The position numbers were made by a program, and so were the translations under genes. DNA of 64,000 nucleotides. It comes from Aquanectria penicillioides (Eukaryota; Ascomycota; Sordariomycetes; Hypocreales; Nectriaceae). The stretch lies in assembly GCA_003415625.1 (NCBI GenBank), contig PYIU01000003.1, positions 4,216,001 to 4,280,000 of the forward strand, in the 5' to 3' direction. Every line of letters begins with the position of its first letter. The stretch's first letter is position 1. This document shows, in pieces, positions 43,218 to 55,589 of this stretch. The notes below the pieces were generated by a model. The model saw nothing but the letters and a program-made list of their open reading frames with translations, was not told the DNA's origin and ran no database searches.

Positions 43218-46200
43218 TTAAGCGAAGCCAAAATACTCGCTTCCTGCCGTGATGGCCTTCAAGATTTGAGAGCGGAGCGCATCGTAGCTCTCGTACTCGG
43301 GGAGATCAAGTTCTGGATTACGTTAGTAATTTGGTCGTCAGATAAGGCCATTGTAAGCAAGCGACTTACGATTAAAGCATGTATGTGAAGAGGGCAATCG
43401 ATCTTTGTTCCCATAATCACGATGAATGTTGAACCGATTGACACCATTCATACCCTCCAACTCCTTGAAACCGTTGAGGGGAACTTTACTGGTTCCTGTG
43501 ACGAACTGCAAGAGTTTGGCGCGTTCCTCCTTGTCGAATGATCGGAGTGCTCTCCAAAACCATTGGATTTGTTGAGAAGAGGGGCTGTAGTTGTGGTACT
43601 CCGTGTTGCTCTTCCAGTCATCGACATCGATATCAGGGAGACCGGAAATGAGGAGCTCCAGTTCCTGCTCGTTAAAGATAGCAATGAGTTCTGCGGGGAT
43701 GATCTCGTGGAAACCTGGTAAAATTAGCATCAGTTCTGACAATCCGTCAAGTCTTGGCTTCGACTTACCTCGAAGGAAGCTTTCCATCTGCTCCTTTACT
43801 GAAGATAGAAGTTTGTGTTCGACTACCAGGCGGACATAGTCATGTTTGTTCTCTTCTGTCACGGCCACCTCTCGTCCATTAGGAATCAGATCCACGACAT
43901 TGGTGACACCGAATTCATCGTCTTCCACTGAGAAGGTCTCCGTAATAATGTCCGTAATGTCATTGTCCAGCATCCAACAAAGGGACTTGTAGTAGTCTGG
44001 GTCAAATGATTCCATATCCTTGACCGAGACCGACTTTCCGAGGATGCGCTTGTACACAGCACGACTAAAGTAGCAGTCAAGCACTCGGCCTTCGTACAGA
44101 GCCTTACCAATGATTCGTCCAATGAACTTGAAGAACATCAAGTGCTCATCGTTGATACCGCTGAGTTTGTTGGGATGGAAAGTGGTCCGGTCCGAAGACA
44201 CCGGAGTGAACAAGACATAATTCGGGTCAAACATCTGTCGAGAGAGAACCTGGAACCATTCACGGGTAACACCGCCAGCGTCGACACCCTCTTCGCCGTG
44301 GAACCGAATATTAAGTTTTCCAAACTTCATCTCGTCGCCGGATTTGAAGTAGAGCGACTTGAAAGAATCATGGAAAACATGCTCTCGTCGGACAGAGAGC
44401 TGTAGCGGTGGGTATGATGGGCGGCTTTGGCTATTACCTGACCGTGAGTGGACGCTCCTATTGAAGTAGTTGCGCTTGTTGTCGAACTCGAGGACCTTGG
44501 GGTTCTTGACCAACAAGGCAAAAGTACCCGACATCAACTTGGGATTGTTTCTCACAAGCTCATTCAGGATACGCCGGTGGTCTTCAGTGAAATTGAAGAA
44601 GAGGCTTGCCGTACGCGACTCGGGTGGAGGGCTGGACAATACCATCTCCTTAATTTGAGATGGATCGTCGTTGGTTGTCGTGTTCTTGCACACAACCATC
44701 AGCGACTCAATCAGGGGGAGAAGGATAGTTGCTACGTTCAACATATTCTCTCGCTTGCGGATGGCGCTCAGGCAAGCACTCAACTTCTCCCACATAGCCG
44801 AGAAGGTCGAGTTATGGTACAAGGAGGTGACCAGGTCAGCTCTCTCGTCTTTGCTCTTCTCGGTCTCAGAGTCATCAATCTTCTTCTTGTTGTCGAACAG
44901 ATGGTCCAGTGCAGTCAGAACTCGGAGAAGCTTGTTCTGTTCGGATGCTCCAGGAGAAAACTTGGCCAGGGCGACACCTTGAATTTCTGTGCCAGAAGAT
45001 GCCTTCTCAATGTGTGGTAAGAGATCATCAAGATCTGATACGATATTCTCGCTCAGAAGGCGTGCTTGGTGGACAAGTTCCTGTCCAAAGACCACCTTTG
45101 CTCCAGGAATGGCTGACAAGTTCTTGATGGTTGAGATAGTGTTCTGGAAAGTTTTGGAACTGCATTCCCGAGCAACGAAGATCCTAACAGCCAATGTAAG
45201 GTTTTGGGGTGGAATAACCGGTGGTTGCAACTGGCGAAGCTTCTTTTGTACAGAATCCTTCTTCTCTTGCTCCTTGGTGTTCTCGTCGGCGGCTACGTTG
45301 GCCGACTGTTCGGCTTCGGCAGCATTCGATTCGTTTGTGTTGCCACCAGCGGAAGCTGGGTTACCGCCCTGTTGCTCGGCAGAAACTTCGGTGCTCTTCT
45401 GTTTGTCTTCCTCTTCTTCTTCCTCGTCCTCTTCAGCTTCTTTGCGACGGCGTTCGAGGTTTTGAAGGGGCAATGTTACACGGTTCAACAAGTCCGCAAG
45501 ATGGGTCATAACAACAGAACTTTCCATGACCAGGTCACGGTCAAGCAGAGAGAGGAGGGAGTTAATGGCATACTTATGAGCCTTGGAGTCTTTGACCTTC
45601 CCTTTCCGTCCGAGCGCCCGCTTGAGAGTAGAACCAACAATTTCGTGCTCGGTCAAGAACAACCAAGGAATATGAGGATTCTTGGTACTTAGATCCACCA
45701 GGAGGTCAAGGCACTGTTGAACAATCAATAGAGGCGATGTTTCCGAGTTTGTCTGGATGACATTCCCGGCAGGGTTCAAAGTTGTCAGGCTTCTCTTAAG
45801 AGCCTGTGGGGTTCTCTGCTCAGATTCCTTCTCCTTTGGTCTCCGAGCCTTCAAGGAGAGTTGCCCAAAGCTTCGCTCAACAGCGCTCATGTCCGTACTG
45901 CCATCCTGGAGGATTTGAAGGAGTGTGCTGATAACTTCCAGTCGATTCTGGCGATTCTCGCAGACATCAGCAAAAACGCTGAACAAGTAGTTGCGAATGG
46001 ACCCTTGTTGGGCAATGAACATTAAGCGCAACAACGTAGCGACACCGGCTTTATCAAGCATTTGGACAACAGTCCGACGTTGAACTTTGGTTCCTGTTTC
46101 CTGGCCCGGTCGCTCTGGTGGAGGGACCCGACTAACACCTGGGGGGCTTCGTCCTGTAATAACAGCATGGTTGTGCTGGGTAAGAGCTCGAGCCTGTGCT

Positions 46201-49200
46201 GCCATCTCGGGGGCAGTTGGTCCATGATATCTTCGCCTTGGTCCATGAGGACCTGCTCACGGAGAGCAGGGGGGAAAGTGAGAAGAATGCTTGCGGGGTC
46301 CATATCTGGTGCAATTGGCTGGCCGCCCGCAGGTGCAGCCTGGCGAGTTTGGTCTTCGCGCGCACGCCTACGCTGTTCTTGGCGTTCCTGTTGAGCAATT
46401 TCCAGCCGCAATTCCTCTGGCAGAGCGTCCAGGAATTCTTGGAAAACTTCAGTAGACTCACCAGCCGGCGCCTCTTCCCGTGCCTGAGATCTCCTTGTGC
46501 TTATGGTTTGAGCAATCACCTCCTCTCTGAACTCCTCAGGCAAGGCGGCGAGGTAGTCGGGGTCAATGCCCAACTCTGTAACGTCAACTTCCTCGCCTCT
46601 AATTGTTGTCATGACCCGAGGCTCATCCGATGCTGATGCTGGCTCGTCTCGAGCTTCTCCGCCCTCCAGGTCGTGCTGACCAGTAGATTCAACACCTTCC
46701 ATGGCTGTGCTCTCATCTTGATTCTCAGAAGTATCAGCTTGAGCATGACTGGCCGCAGCCTCTGAGGCTGCCCTCTCAGCTACCTCTCGCTCCTCGGCTT
46801 CTTTCTTCTCTCTCTCTGCCTTCTTCTCGGCTTCCTTAGCCTCTCGGGCGAGTCGTTGCTCCTCCTCAACCTTCTTGCGCTCTTCTTCCAGGCGCTTCTG
46901 GGTTTCAGCTTCCTCTGCCTTGACCTTCTTTTCGAGTTCGATAGCAGCAGGGGTAAGTTGACCCACGATGCTATTGTAGAGCTTTGAGGCCTCGGCAGCG
47001 TAGCCCAATCCGAAGATCATTCTCGCCTCTTCTTGGTATCGGTCCAAAGTAGACTCCATAGAGAAAGCAACGGCTTGTTGTGGTTCTTGGGCCGGGCCTT
47101 CTCGTCGTTGCTCACTTCTGGATCGAATCGGGCCAAAGTCTCTTGCTTCACGAGATCCCCCAGGGCCAGTGATCTGCAAGTGGAAGGCCTGGTGGCCATT
47201 TCGCCCCATGATGGGAAGAAACTCCATTAGTTCTCCGAGAAATCCCATGGGGCCATCAATGACATGACGACCACCAGGGCCAAAGATACCTTCCGGTAGT
47301 CTCAGTCCAATTGAATGGTGATGACCAGAGCGTTGCGATGCATCGCGGCCAGGTTCGCTGCGGCGTAGGAGAGGGTTTGCTCCATCGTCCGAGTTAGACT
47401 GGGGTCCTCCAGAACGATGCGTTCGTGAAAAGTAACTGCGGAAGTCTGCAACTGAAAAGTTAGCATGTGGACAATTCCACGCCCAGGTGTGAAGTCTTAC
47501 CGCCAATTGTGTCGCGATTGCTACCAACCATGAATCCTGGAGGAAACGGGCTGCGGCTGTCAACTCTTGTCACCAATCGCCGCCTATTTTGGTTATCCAT
47601 CAAGAACATCTGGCGGCGATCATCACCCTCAGGGTTGAGGCCGTCCCATCCCAGGGCGGGCATGGGCGGGGGTTGTTCGTCCACTAAAAGACCTCGTCAG
47701 TACACTGTATTTGACAATCTAGGCAAATGGGCTTACGAGGGTAATCGTCGTCGTAGATATATTCCTCATCTTCCATATCGTCCTCGTCATCCTCGTCATC
47801 TAGTCAATGTTAGCATGAAATTGTTCAAAAGCAATCAGTACATTCGCATACCATCTTCGTCGTGACCTTCATCCAAATAGTGGTCATCCAAGCCATCCAT
47901 CAAATCTGGATCGTAGCCACCTTCGTCCATCATAGCCCGAGCCATACCACCAATAATGTCGCCGGGGCTAATCTCAATTCGCTGCTCGTGAACGTCTGCA
48001 TCGTACTCAAGATCGTCTTCATCTGGCTCTTCGTCATCTTCATCCTGACTTGCACTCTCCCAGCCTGAATTACCATCGTCTTCGATCGGATTGCCATCCT
48101 CATCAACAATTTCGACTTCGTCGTCCACGTCCTCCATGTCTGCCGATCCGACTTCGTCGTCGTCGTCATCTTCATCATCTTCGCTATCGTCCTCGTCATC
48201 ATCTTCATCCATGATGACCTCAACGACGCCGGGTTCACCGTGAAGACCTTCAATGTCGCCCATGTCACTTAGTTCCTCATCCTCGTCACTGATGTTGTCT
48301 TCGGCATCCTCCGAGATTTCATCTTCTCCGTAATCCATCTCGTCGTCGTCGTAATCGTCTCCGTACATATCCTCGTCGTCGTCTTCTTCATCCTCATCAG
48401 AATCGTCATCCTCCCCTCGCGGCTCAAGCATGCCCAAGGCGGAGTTCCGATACAGGTCAGGTGTTTCTTCCCGATCATCATCCAGATCGGAAAGCGAGGA
48501 AGTGGAATCGATCTCATCATCTCCATTATCAGAAAGTCCATCAGACGGCAGGATGTTGGAATGGCTTAGCTCTTTGGCTGTCTCAGTCAACACCCGGAGG
48601 ACACGCAGAATGTACTTAATAGCGCGTTTCACTCCTGGGTAGTTTAGGTTGATCTCCGCAATAGAGCTCGTAAGCTTATCAAGATAGCCCTTCTCATACA
48701 TCAATCTGCGCAACTGAGCATGCGACCTGGCTTGAATGTTATCGGAGCTTCTGCCGCTGGAGCTTTGGTCCTTGTCTCTCTCGCCAACCATATAGTTCAT
48801 TAGCTCGGCTAGACATTGCATTCGAGAGTACCGAATCTCGAGAGGTTCATCTGAGATTGGCGCTCTCTCGTAAGCCTTCAGCATTGTGTCTAAAACAAAT
48901 TTGCGCACGAAGAGCAGGTCAGGCTCTTCATCATAGGCAAATTTATCCTTCCCACGGTCAGGAGCCTTTTCGCTGGTCTTTGCAACCAAAGCTACCAACA
49001 CTTTCTGTGCCTGAGCGGATGTTGCCGCCTTTTTCTTCGATGCGATACTGTCTACCGTGCCGCTCAAATTGCCTTGGCAGAGCAAGTCATAGATCAGGTA
49101 GTTCAGAACGCTCGATCGAGGTTTGATCGGGGTGCTTGTGGTCAGAGGAGCACTGCGCTTGAAATTGATGAATTCCATCTTCGTCCTATTGTAGCTCTGG

Positions 49201-52200
49201 AGAAGTTCGGCCAGGCAATTCAATAAGAAGCACCGGTACACAAAAATGGGGTGTTCCTCGGCCTTGAAAACAGGTTTCACGGGCTTCTTGTCCTTGGCAT
49301 CCGTTCCAACACTGTCTTTCGAACCAGATGGCGGATTTTCGGCGGTGGATTGAGGCTCCGCCTTCGAATCCTTATCAATTGGCAAAACTTCTTTGTCCTC
49401 TACCTCACGATAGTTGACTAGTTCGCAAAGAAGGAAGTGAATCACAGCATCCGGGTTTTCAACCACAGGCCGCTTGCTCTCGTGGTGTGATTTGGGCGCG
49501 TCCGTCATCTCCTTATCCATAGGTTCGGTTGACTGCTTGATGTCCTCGGTTGCAGAGTCCTGGGGGCCTTGCGCTGGATCATCGACCTTGTCAGTATCTT
49601 GTTCACTGTTTTGCTCCTTCAGAACGAGGGGTTGAGACCGAGATCCATCTCCTGATTGGGAGCTCCAGCGCGCAAACCGAAGCATTTCGTTTGTAACGTC
49701 CACGAATAAATCAGGGGCTCGAAGCGCAATGGGTGCCATTGCTCGAAGATAGTTAGAGACATCAGAATGGCCACGCTGGTTGCGCTGAAGGCTTGGGAAG
49801 CTAGCCTTGATTTCAGCACGCATGACTTGCTTGATAATTTCCTCATCTTCCACAATATGACGGAGGATAGTCATAATGTGTGCCGACAGCTTGGTCTGTT
49901 TGAAACGCTCCGAGCCTGAACCTGACAGTTGTTTCGCCATAAGAAACAGCCGCTGCAAGTTCTTCTTGTCGCCAACCAATTTGGCCAAGCGTCGGTTTCG
50001 TGTCAAGATTACCAACACTCGCAGAGCTGATACTGCCAACGTCTCTTCCTTACCTACTCGCGGGAGCAGTTCCAAAAGCGACTCAAGGATTTCGGCACGT
50101 TGCGTGTCATCAATGAGCAGCTCCCGCTTTTGAATTACGGGACCGACGACAGGTTCATCCAAGGACTTGGGCGCTTTCCACTGTGCGGCGATGGGTCGCT
50201 CATCGTGGCACAGGAGTGTCTCCACAACAAGAAGAATGTAAGGAATCCATGGAGGCATATCCTCTCCGGAAGTAGACGGCGAAGTCTTGAGGAATCCTAC
50301 ATACTCATCAATTCTCTCCTTCAGCGTTTCAGTGTTGCTTCCGAAGAAGCTCTCATCCTGAAGCAAGAGGGCGAGAAGGTGAGCATATGCAGCAATACAT
50401 TTTCCATTGCGTTTTTTATCCTCGTCGTCCAGAGCCAGTGAAGATAATGCTGAAGTCAAAGTCGAGCCGACATCCTCGTGAGCATCACTATTCTGTTGAC
50501 GCAGGACCATCACCTGGATGAGCTCTGACGTTTCAATTGCAGATTCGGGGTGTGCTCGAATAACATCAAGACATCTGTCAATCATGTTCTCGCGCAGCTT
50601 CTCACGATACTTGTCAACGTCTTCTTTTGTGGCCACTGGATTCGTTTCTGGGGCCTGTTCGGAAGGTGTTTCCGTAGTGTTTGGGACCGGGGCTGGGACC
50701 TCAGCGGGCTGGGGTTCAATTGGCACATTTGGGGTTTCTCGAGTCTCATCGGTGGCTTGAGATGAACGATCAATGATCTCACCCAAAGCGTCTCCCAAGA
50801 ACTGATCCGCAAGATCCGGTGGAGCTAACTCGGGGGGGCCATCCAGAGACATACGGTCTGATTCGGTCGTGGTCGGTCCGTTTGATGGATCTGCGTCATT
50901 GCCAGTGCTGCCGGTCTCATTCAGGGCTGACGTGTCGGAATCTTCAATTGGAATAGGGTTCCGGGGCCCAGCAAGCCCGTCCTTGTGGATTGTGCAGTAA
51001 TCACGGGCGTTAGCCGGGTTTCCATTGGCTCTGTAGATGGCCTCGTGCACCAAATCTGCGTCAAACCCCTTTCCAAGAAGATCTTCAACAACGCTCCGAT
51101 GGGACCGCCAATTGAAGCGAACGTCGGCGTACTTGAAGAGCTGGAAGGGCGCCTTATCTCTGGAAGATGACTGAGGTTCGTGGTCACCCGCAGCTATAAC
51201 TTTGAGAATGTCCAGCAACCGAATCACAGTCTGGTGCGGAACTTTTTCAACAAAGTTGGAATCCCAAAGCGCTATAACTTCAGGAAGAATGGCCGCCCGA
51301 AACTCAACAACAAGTTGCGAGTAAAGGTGAGGTGTTTGTGACCTATCGGCAGAGCGAGGCTGCAAGGTGAAGTAGTTGCTAGTCTCGGAGAGATACTTCC
51401 CGTTAACTAGGGTCAGGTACAAGTCCAGGATTTTCTTGAGTCCAAAAGCAGCAACCTTAGACTTGGAAGACTTATCGGACGCTGCGTCGGATCCGTCACG
51501 AACTGACTCAGAGAAGACTCTGAGCATCGAATTCAAAACATCCATACCCCCCTCTTCCTTGAACGCTAGGAGAACAGGCATGATAATTTGGACTGTCGAA
51601 CGATCACTTGGTCGGGTAGATGGATGATCAATCAGCATCTCAGTGATGGTGTGGAGCATGATGATCCAAAAATGGAAATCCTTCGAAGTTGGTTCAGGGC
51701 TTGCCACAGAGGACCTGAGCTGGCTTAAGACAGTGTCGGCAAGAGCCCTGGCAATCTCCAAGTGACGGGGTCTTGGGTATTGATCTCGGGGGTCCCGCTC
51801 TCGGCGGGGCAACAATGCCTTTCCGAGGGTCTGGAAGAGAGGGAACGTTGTGGGTATCATAGGGTGCAGGAGGACTCGTAGTGTGTCATAATTTTGGAAT
51901 CGAGGGCTAGCCTGTTCCTCTTCTGTTGGCCGGCTAGGTGCCAATTCATCTGCCTCGCCCTTTGCCTGCCAGTTGCCGGTGGTGTTGAGCATATCCGGCA
52001 AAGAGGCGTTATCATCACCCTCGGGCTCTGGGTTGTTGGTAGTTGAAGTACCCTCAGTCAGTGGGCCGTGTCGCCGAAACGACCAGTGTTGAGGGACGAC
52101 AGTCAACTCTCCCGCCTCTTCTGCGAGCAAGCCACGCAAAAGTGGTCCAATGGACTTGACTAAACCTAGGTAATAATCATAGACATTGATGGGGTAAAAC

Positions 52201-55200
52201 TGCAGAGCATTTGACCGAGACGTAGGGAAGCAATCAGAAATGATCTTGATGAATGTCTGCGCATTCAGCAGTGCCTTGATGATCTTGGTGCCATTCTTAG
52301 TTATTTCAGATTGGTCTTGGTTATTATAGACAATACTGAGATCTGCAGAGAGGAAAGGTGCAAAGTACGGCGGTACCGCATCAGTCTTCGTGGCTAGGGG
52401 ATGCAGTATGTCGATGGATGATTGGGCACGGCGAAGGAGAGAAGGCAACCCGCGGATTGGGGAATGCTCAATGAGTTGTGTAACGACCTGATTCAGAATT
52501 CTGGAGGCAAGCGAGTCGCCAAACCCTGTTGTAAGGCTAGGAGACTCGCAGATGTCAAGAAGTAATTCGAGGCCCCCGCTCTGGATGAAGTTCGTTTTCA
52601 AAATTGAATTCGACACATAGGAGCTAAGGAAACTTCCAAGGGCAAAAATGTAAGGGGTAATAGAGTTCTTGGGGAGTCTGCTCGGTTGTCGTCATGGTTC
52701 TCACTCGTTGCATTGGCCAATGGTGCCACTGCGTCAGACATGTCAACATCAGTATCTCCTGGAGCTCTGGGCTCTTTTCCTTTCTCCGATGGTTTCGGGA
52801 TTTGCATGACACGAGCATTCTCATCAATAGACACCGTCTTTCCATCCGAATCGATAAGTAGGAGTCTTGCACCCCAGCCCGCAGTTCGTGCTTTGTCAAT
52901 GCCAAGGAAACGGACCCGAGCAACCATGTCGATTACGGCGTTGGAGATCGACGTTCTCAAAGATGGATGGTGACGAGCAAGTTCATCAAAACTAGCACCG
53001 ACATTGTTTGCCAAGTCGGCATCGACCTCCATGCATCGAACATGAGCAGGGCTTTCGAAAATCTCCAAAAAGCTATCAAAAGCTTTCGAAGCAACGACCA
53101 GCTTCATTCCTGCGTTGTTCAAGGAAATTGAGTTGAGAACTTGGGGGACAACGGTAATGGCATCAGTAGATGGGAGAATACCAGAAGCCAGTGATTCGCG
53201 AGACCGTTGCTGAAGGGTTTCTTCTGTAGGAGGGTGGGGTCGCGTGTCTTGGTCGAGAATCGATGGCGTGGAGCTGTCTGGGGAATCAGAATCATCGCCA
53301 TCCGCTTCGTTTGCCTTCTGCTCCTCAATGGCCTCTTTTGGAAGAGGGTTGCCAGTGATTGCCTCTAAGTAGGTCTTGATCATGCCAGATTCCGAGATGG
53401 CTGCGAAACTGGTAGGGTCATTGTTGATGAAGTCACTTAGGATGGTCACCGAGTTCGTCCAGACAACAGAGCCAAAGCTTTTCTTGTCCTCAATGATAGC
53501 CCGCAAGCTTCCCAGCAAATCAGACTTATCGGCCAAGTTGCGAAGAAGACGATCCGTATTGCCACCATAACTATACGAATTGGACATAATGTGGTGCACG
53601 AACTTGAGAAGCCACTTCAGTGTTTGCTGTTGGTAATATGGGATTTCATAGTCCACTGCGCCAGACTGTTGCCCTTGTGTGATTCCTTGTCCCGACTTTT
53701 GCAGAGTCTGGGCTTCTTTAACGGTATCCACAACCAGCTGGGCCACGGCATCCAAACCCTTGGCGTTGAAGAAAGCCGTGAAGGCGTTCTGGTAGGTCCA
53801 AATAAGACCATCGAGGAACGCAAGCACCATCGAATGGTTCCGCTGCGCGACCGCTGAGCGTATATTGAGTATTTCGACTAGGATATCCATGAGGCCGGCT
53901 GAAACCATCTCACTGCCAACTCGAGTTGCCATAGACAGGTGAAGAGTAAGTGAAAATAAGTTATTCCGCCACTCGTCCGTCTCGGTAACTTGGTCACCTT
54001 TGTCACAATCGTTGTCTTCTTTCATGCCGGCGACTGCCTTTCGAATGACATAGAGCAGAATTCCATGGTTCACGTTTGCGTTGAGTGCAGATAAAACATC
54101 TTGGCATCTGGCATGGAAACTGGAGATAGCCTCGAGTAAAGCCAAGGCAACCGCTTGTAACCAAACAGGAACATCGATTTTGCCATCGGCCGAGGGATGA
54201 ATTAATTCAGCGAGCTGGTAAACTAATTGAAATCTGCGTGTCTCGTCCACATCTTGACGAAGGACCTTTTCGATGAAGTTCGACTCAGTATGGATATACG
54301 CCAAATTGGTGATTGCCAGGAGACGAACTGCGAGGAGCTTCTGTCGCTCCTCCCGCGAACCTATGAGAACCTTTGCCGCTCTGAGTCGATGGAAGGCTTC
54401 GTATTTAGATGTGGGTGGCATGTCCGCAGGACATCTCAGAATCAGCTCATGCACCGGCCTTGAGGCCACTTGGGATTGGGGTAGCTCAAAAGTCTTCGGC
54501 CCTGTGGCCACAGAATCATCTGCATTTCCAGGGGTACGGGGTCCTAGAGGGGAAGAATCTTCTCCAAAGTGGTTCCGGGATTTGGGAGTTTGATGTTGGT
54601 GAGAGGTCATGGTAGAGCTTCGTCGCAGAGGTGTCGGGGTGGATGGGGCAGAGGTTCGGCCTTGGTCGACAGGAACAGAGGATTCTTGAGTTGCATTCTG
54701 AGGGTAATAAGACACCTTGACATCGCCCCAGCTATTCCATTTCTTTTCCTCGGACGAAGCAAGGGCGACCAGATCGTTTGCATGCATAGACATGACAGTC
54801 TTAGTGGCACTACCCTGCGCTCTATCCTTGCCCTTGGCCGAACCTGGTGTGTGGGAAGGACCAGAATCTGAGAGGCTGATGATGGGGGTTTTGACAAAAG
54901 GGAGGGCTAATTGCTGAACACGCTCAAGGTCGATGTTGTAGTGGTTTGCAAGTAACGCAGTGCTAATTTGCCTCGATGCATTCCCAATCCGTTTGACAGA
55001 AGCTTGATATCGTTGTGCCAATTCGGAGCCGACCTCGAGTGTAGCGATTAGAACAGTGAAAGAAGTGGCGTTTAGGAGATCGTTTAGGTGAGCGCTGCTT
55101 GCATAAATACTTCTGTTGCCACAGTGCTCCAAGAGCATGCGGGTGAATCTAAGGACAATTTCGATAAGCTGCCGGTCACCGTCGGCTGGAAAGCCGAGGT

Positions 55201-55589
55201 CCATCAACTCAGTCATGGACCACTGTTTCTCATCGCTGAACCCCGACTCCTTGGTTTGATTGAGGAGCACATCGCATCCAAACTCGCGAGGTTGAGGTCC
55301 CTCATTCAACTTGTAACTCGCGCAGAAATGTTCTAGAATGCTGTCGAATCGGTTCAGCAACGGTATCCAGTGGTAAAGATCACCTCGCCCGAACGGCCAT
55401 CGTGATGGAAAGCTAGCAAGATGCTGCGGCAAGAGGGGCAGAGGGGTTGAAGAGGCCGACTCAACATAACTCTTCAACCAAGGAGACTAGTAAATGTTGT
55501 CAGTGGATTCGGTTTGATAATGTCGGGTGCGGGGCGCTTACCAAGGTCTCCTTGTGCTTCTGCTGCATCGGCTTGATAATCTTGCCCAT
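43218..55589 (-). CDS. TOM1: Giant HECT-type E3 ubiquitin ligase, TOM1/HUWE1 family; two frame errors
   Basis: Ubiquitin ligase tied in yeast to mRNA export and removal of excess ribosomal proteins and histones. Exons: 55589-55542, 55486-47852, 47799-47737, 47683-47501, 47445-43769, 43714-43370 and 43312-43218. Two lost bases, in the G4 run at 52,671-52,674 and the G5 run at 46,209-46,213, break the frame; with them the total is 12,048 bases, 4015 residues. By family knowledge the N-terminal half is armadillo-like (DUF908/DUF913). A UBA-like segment (SVVEDLLGKGFDADLVHEAI) is near residue 1480, a very acidic Asp/Glu stretch near 2350-2560, a coiled Glu/Lys stretch and UBM-like EFREEVIAQ and ALREQVLMDQ motifs later, and the C-terminal HECT domain ends ..GSEYFGFA. 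The catalytic Cys is about residue 3982 (SSHTCFN). A 54-base intron at 43,715-43,768 is in frame and easily missed. Confidence 0.95.
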
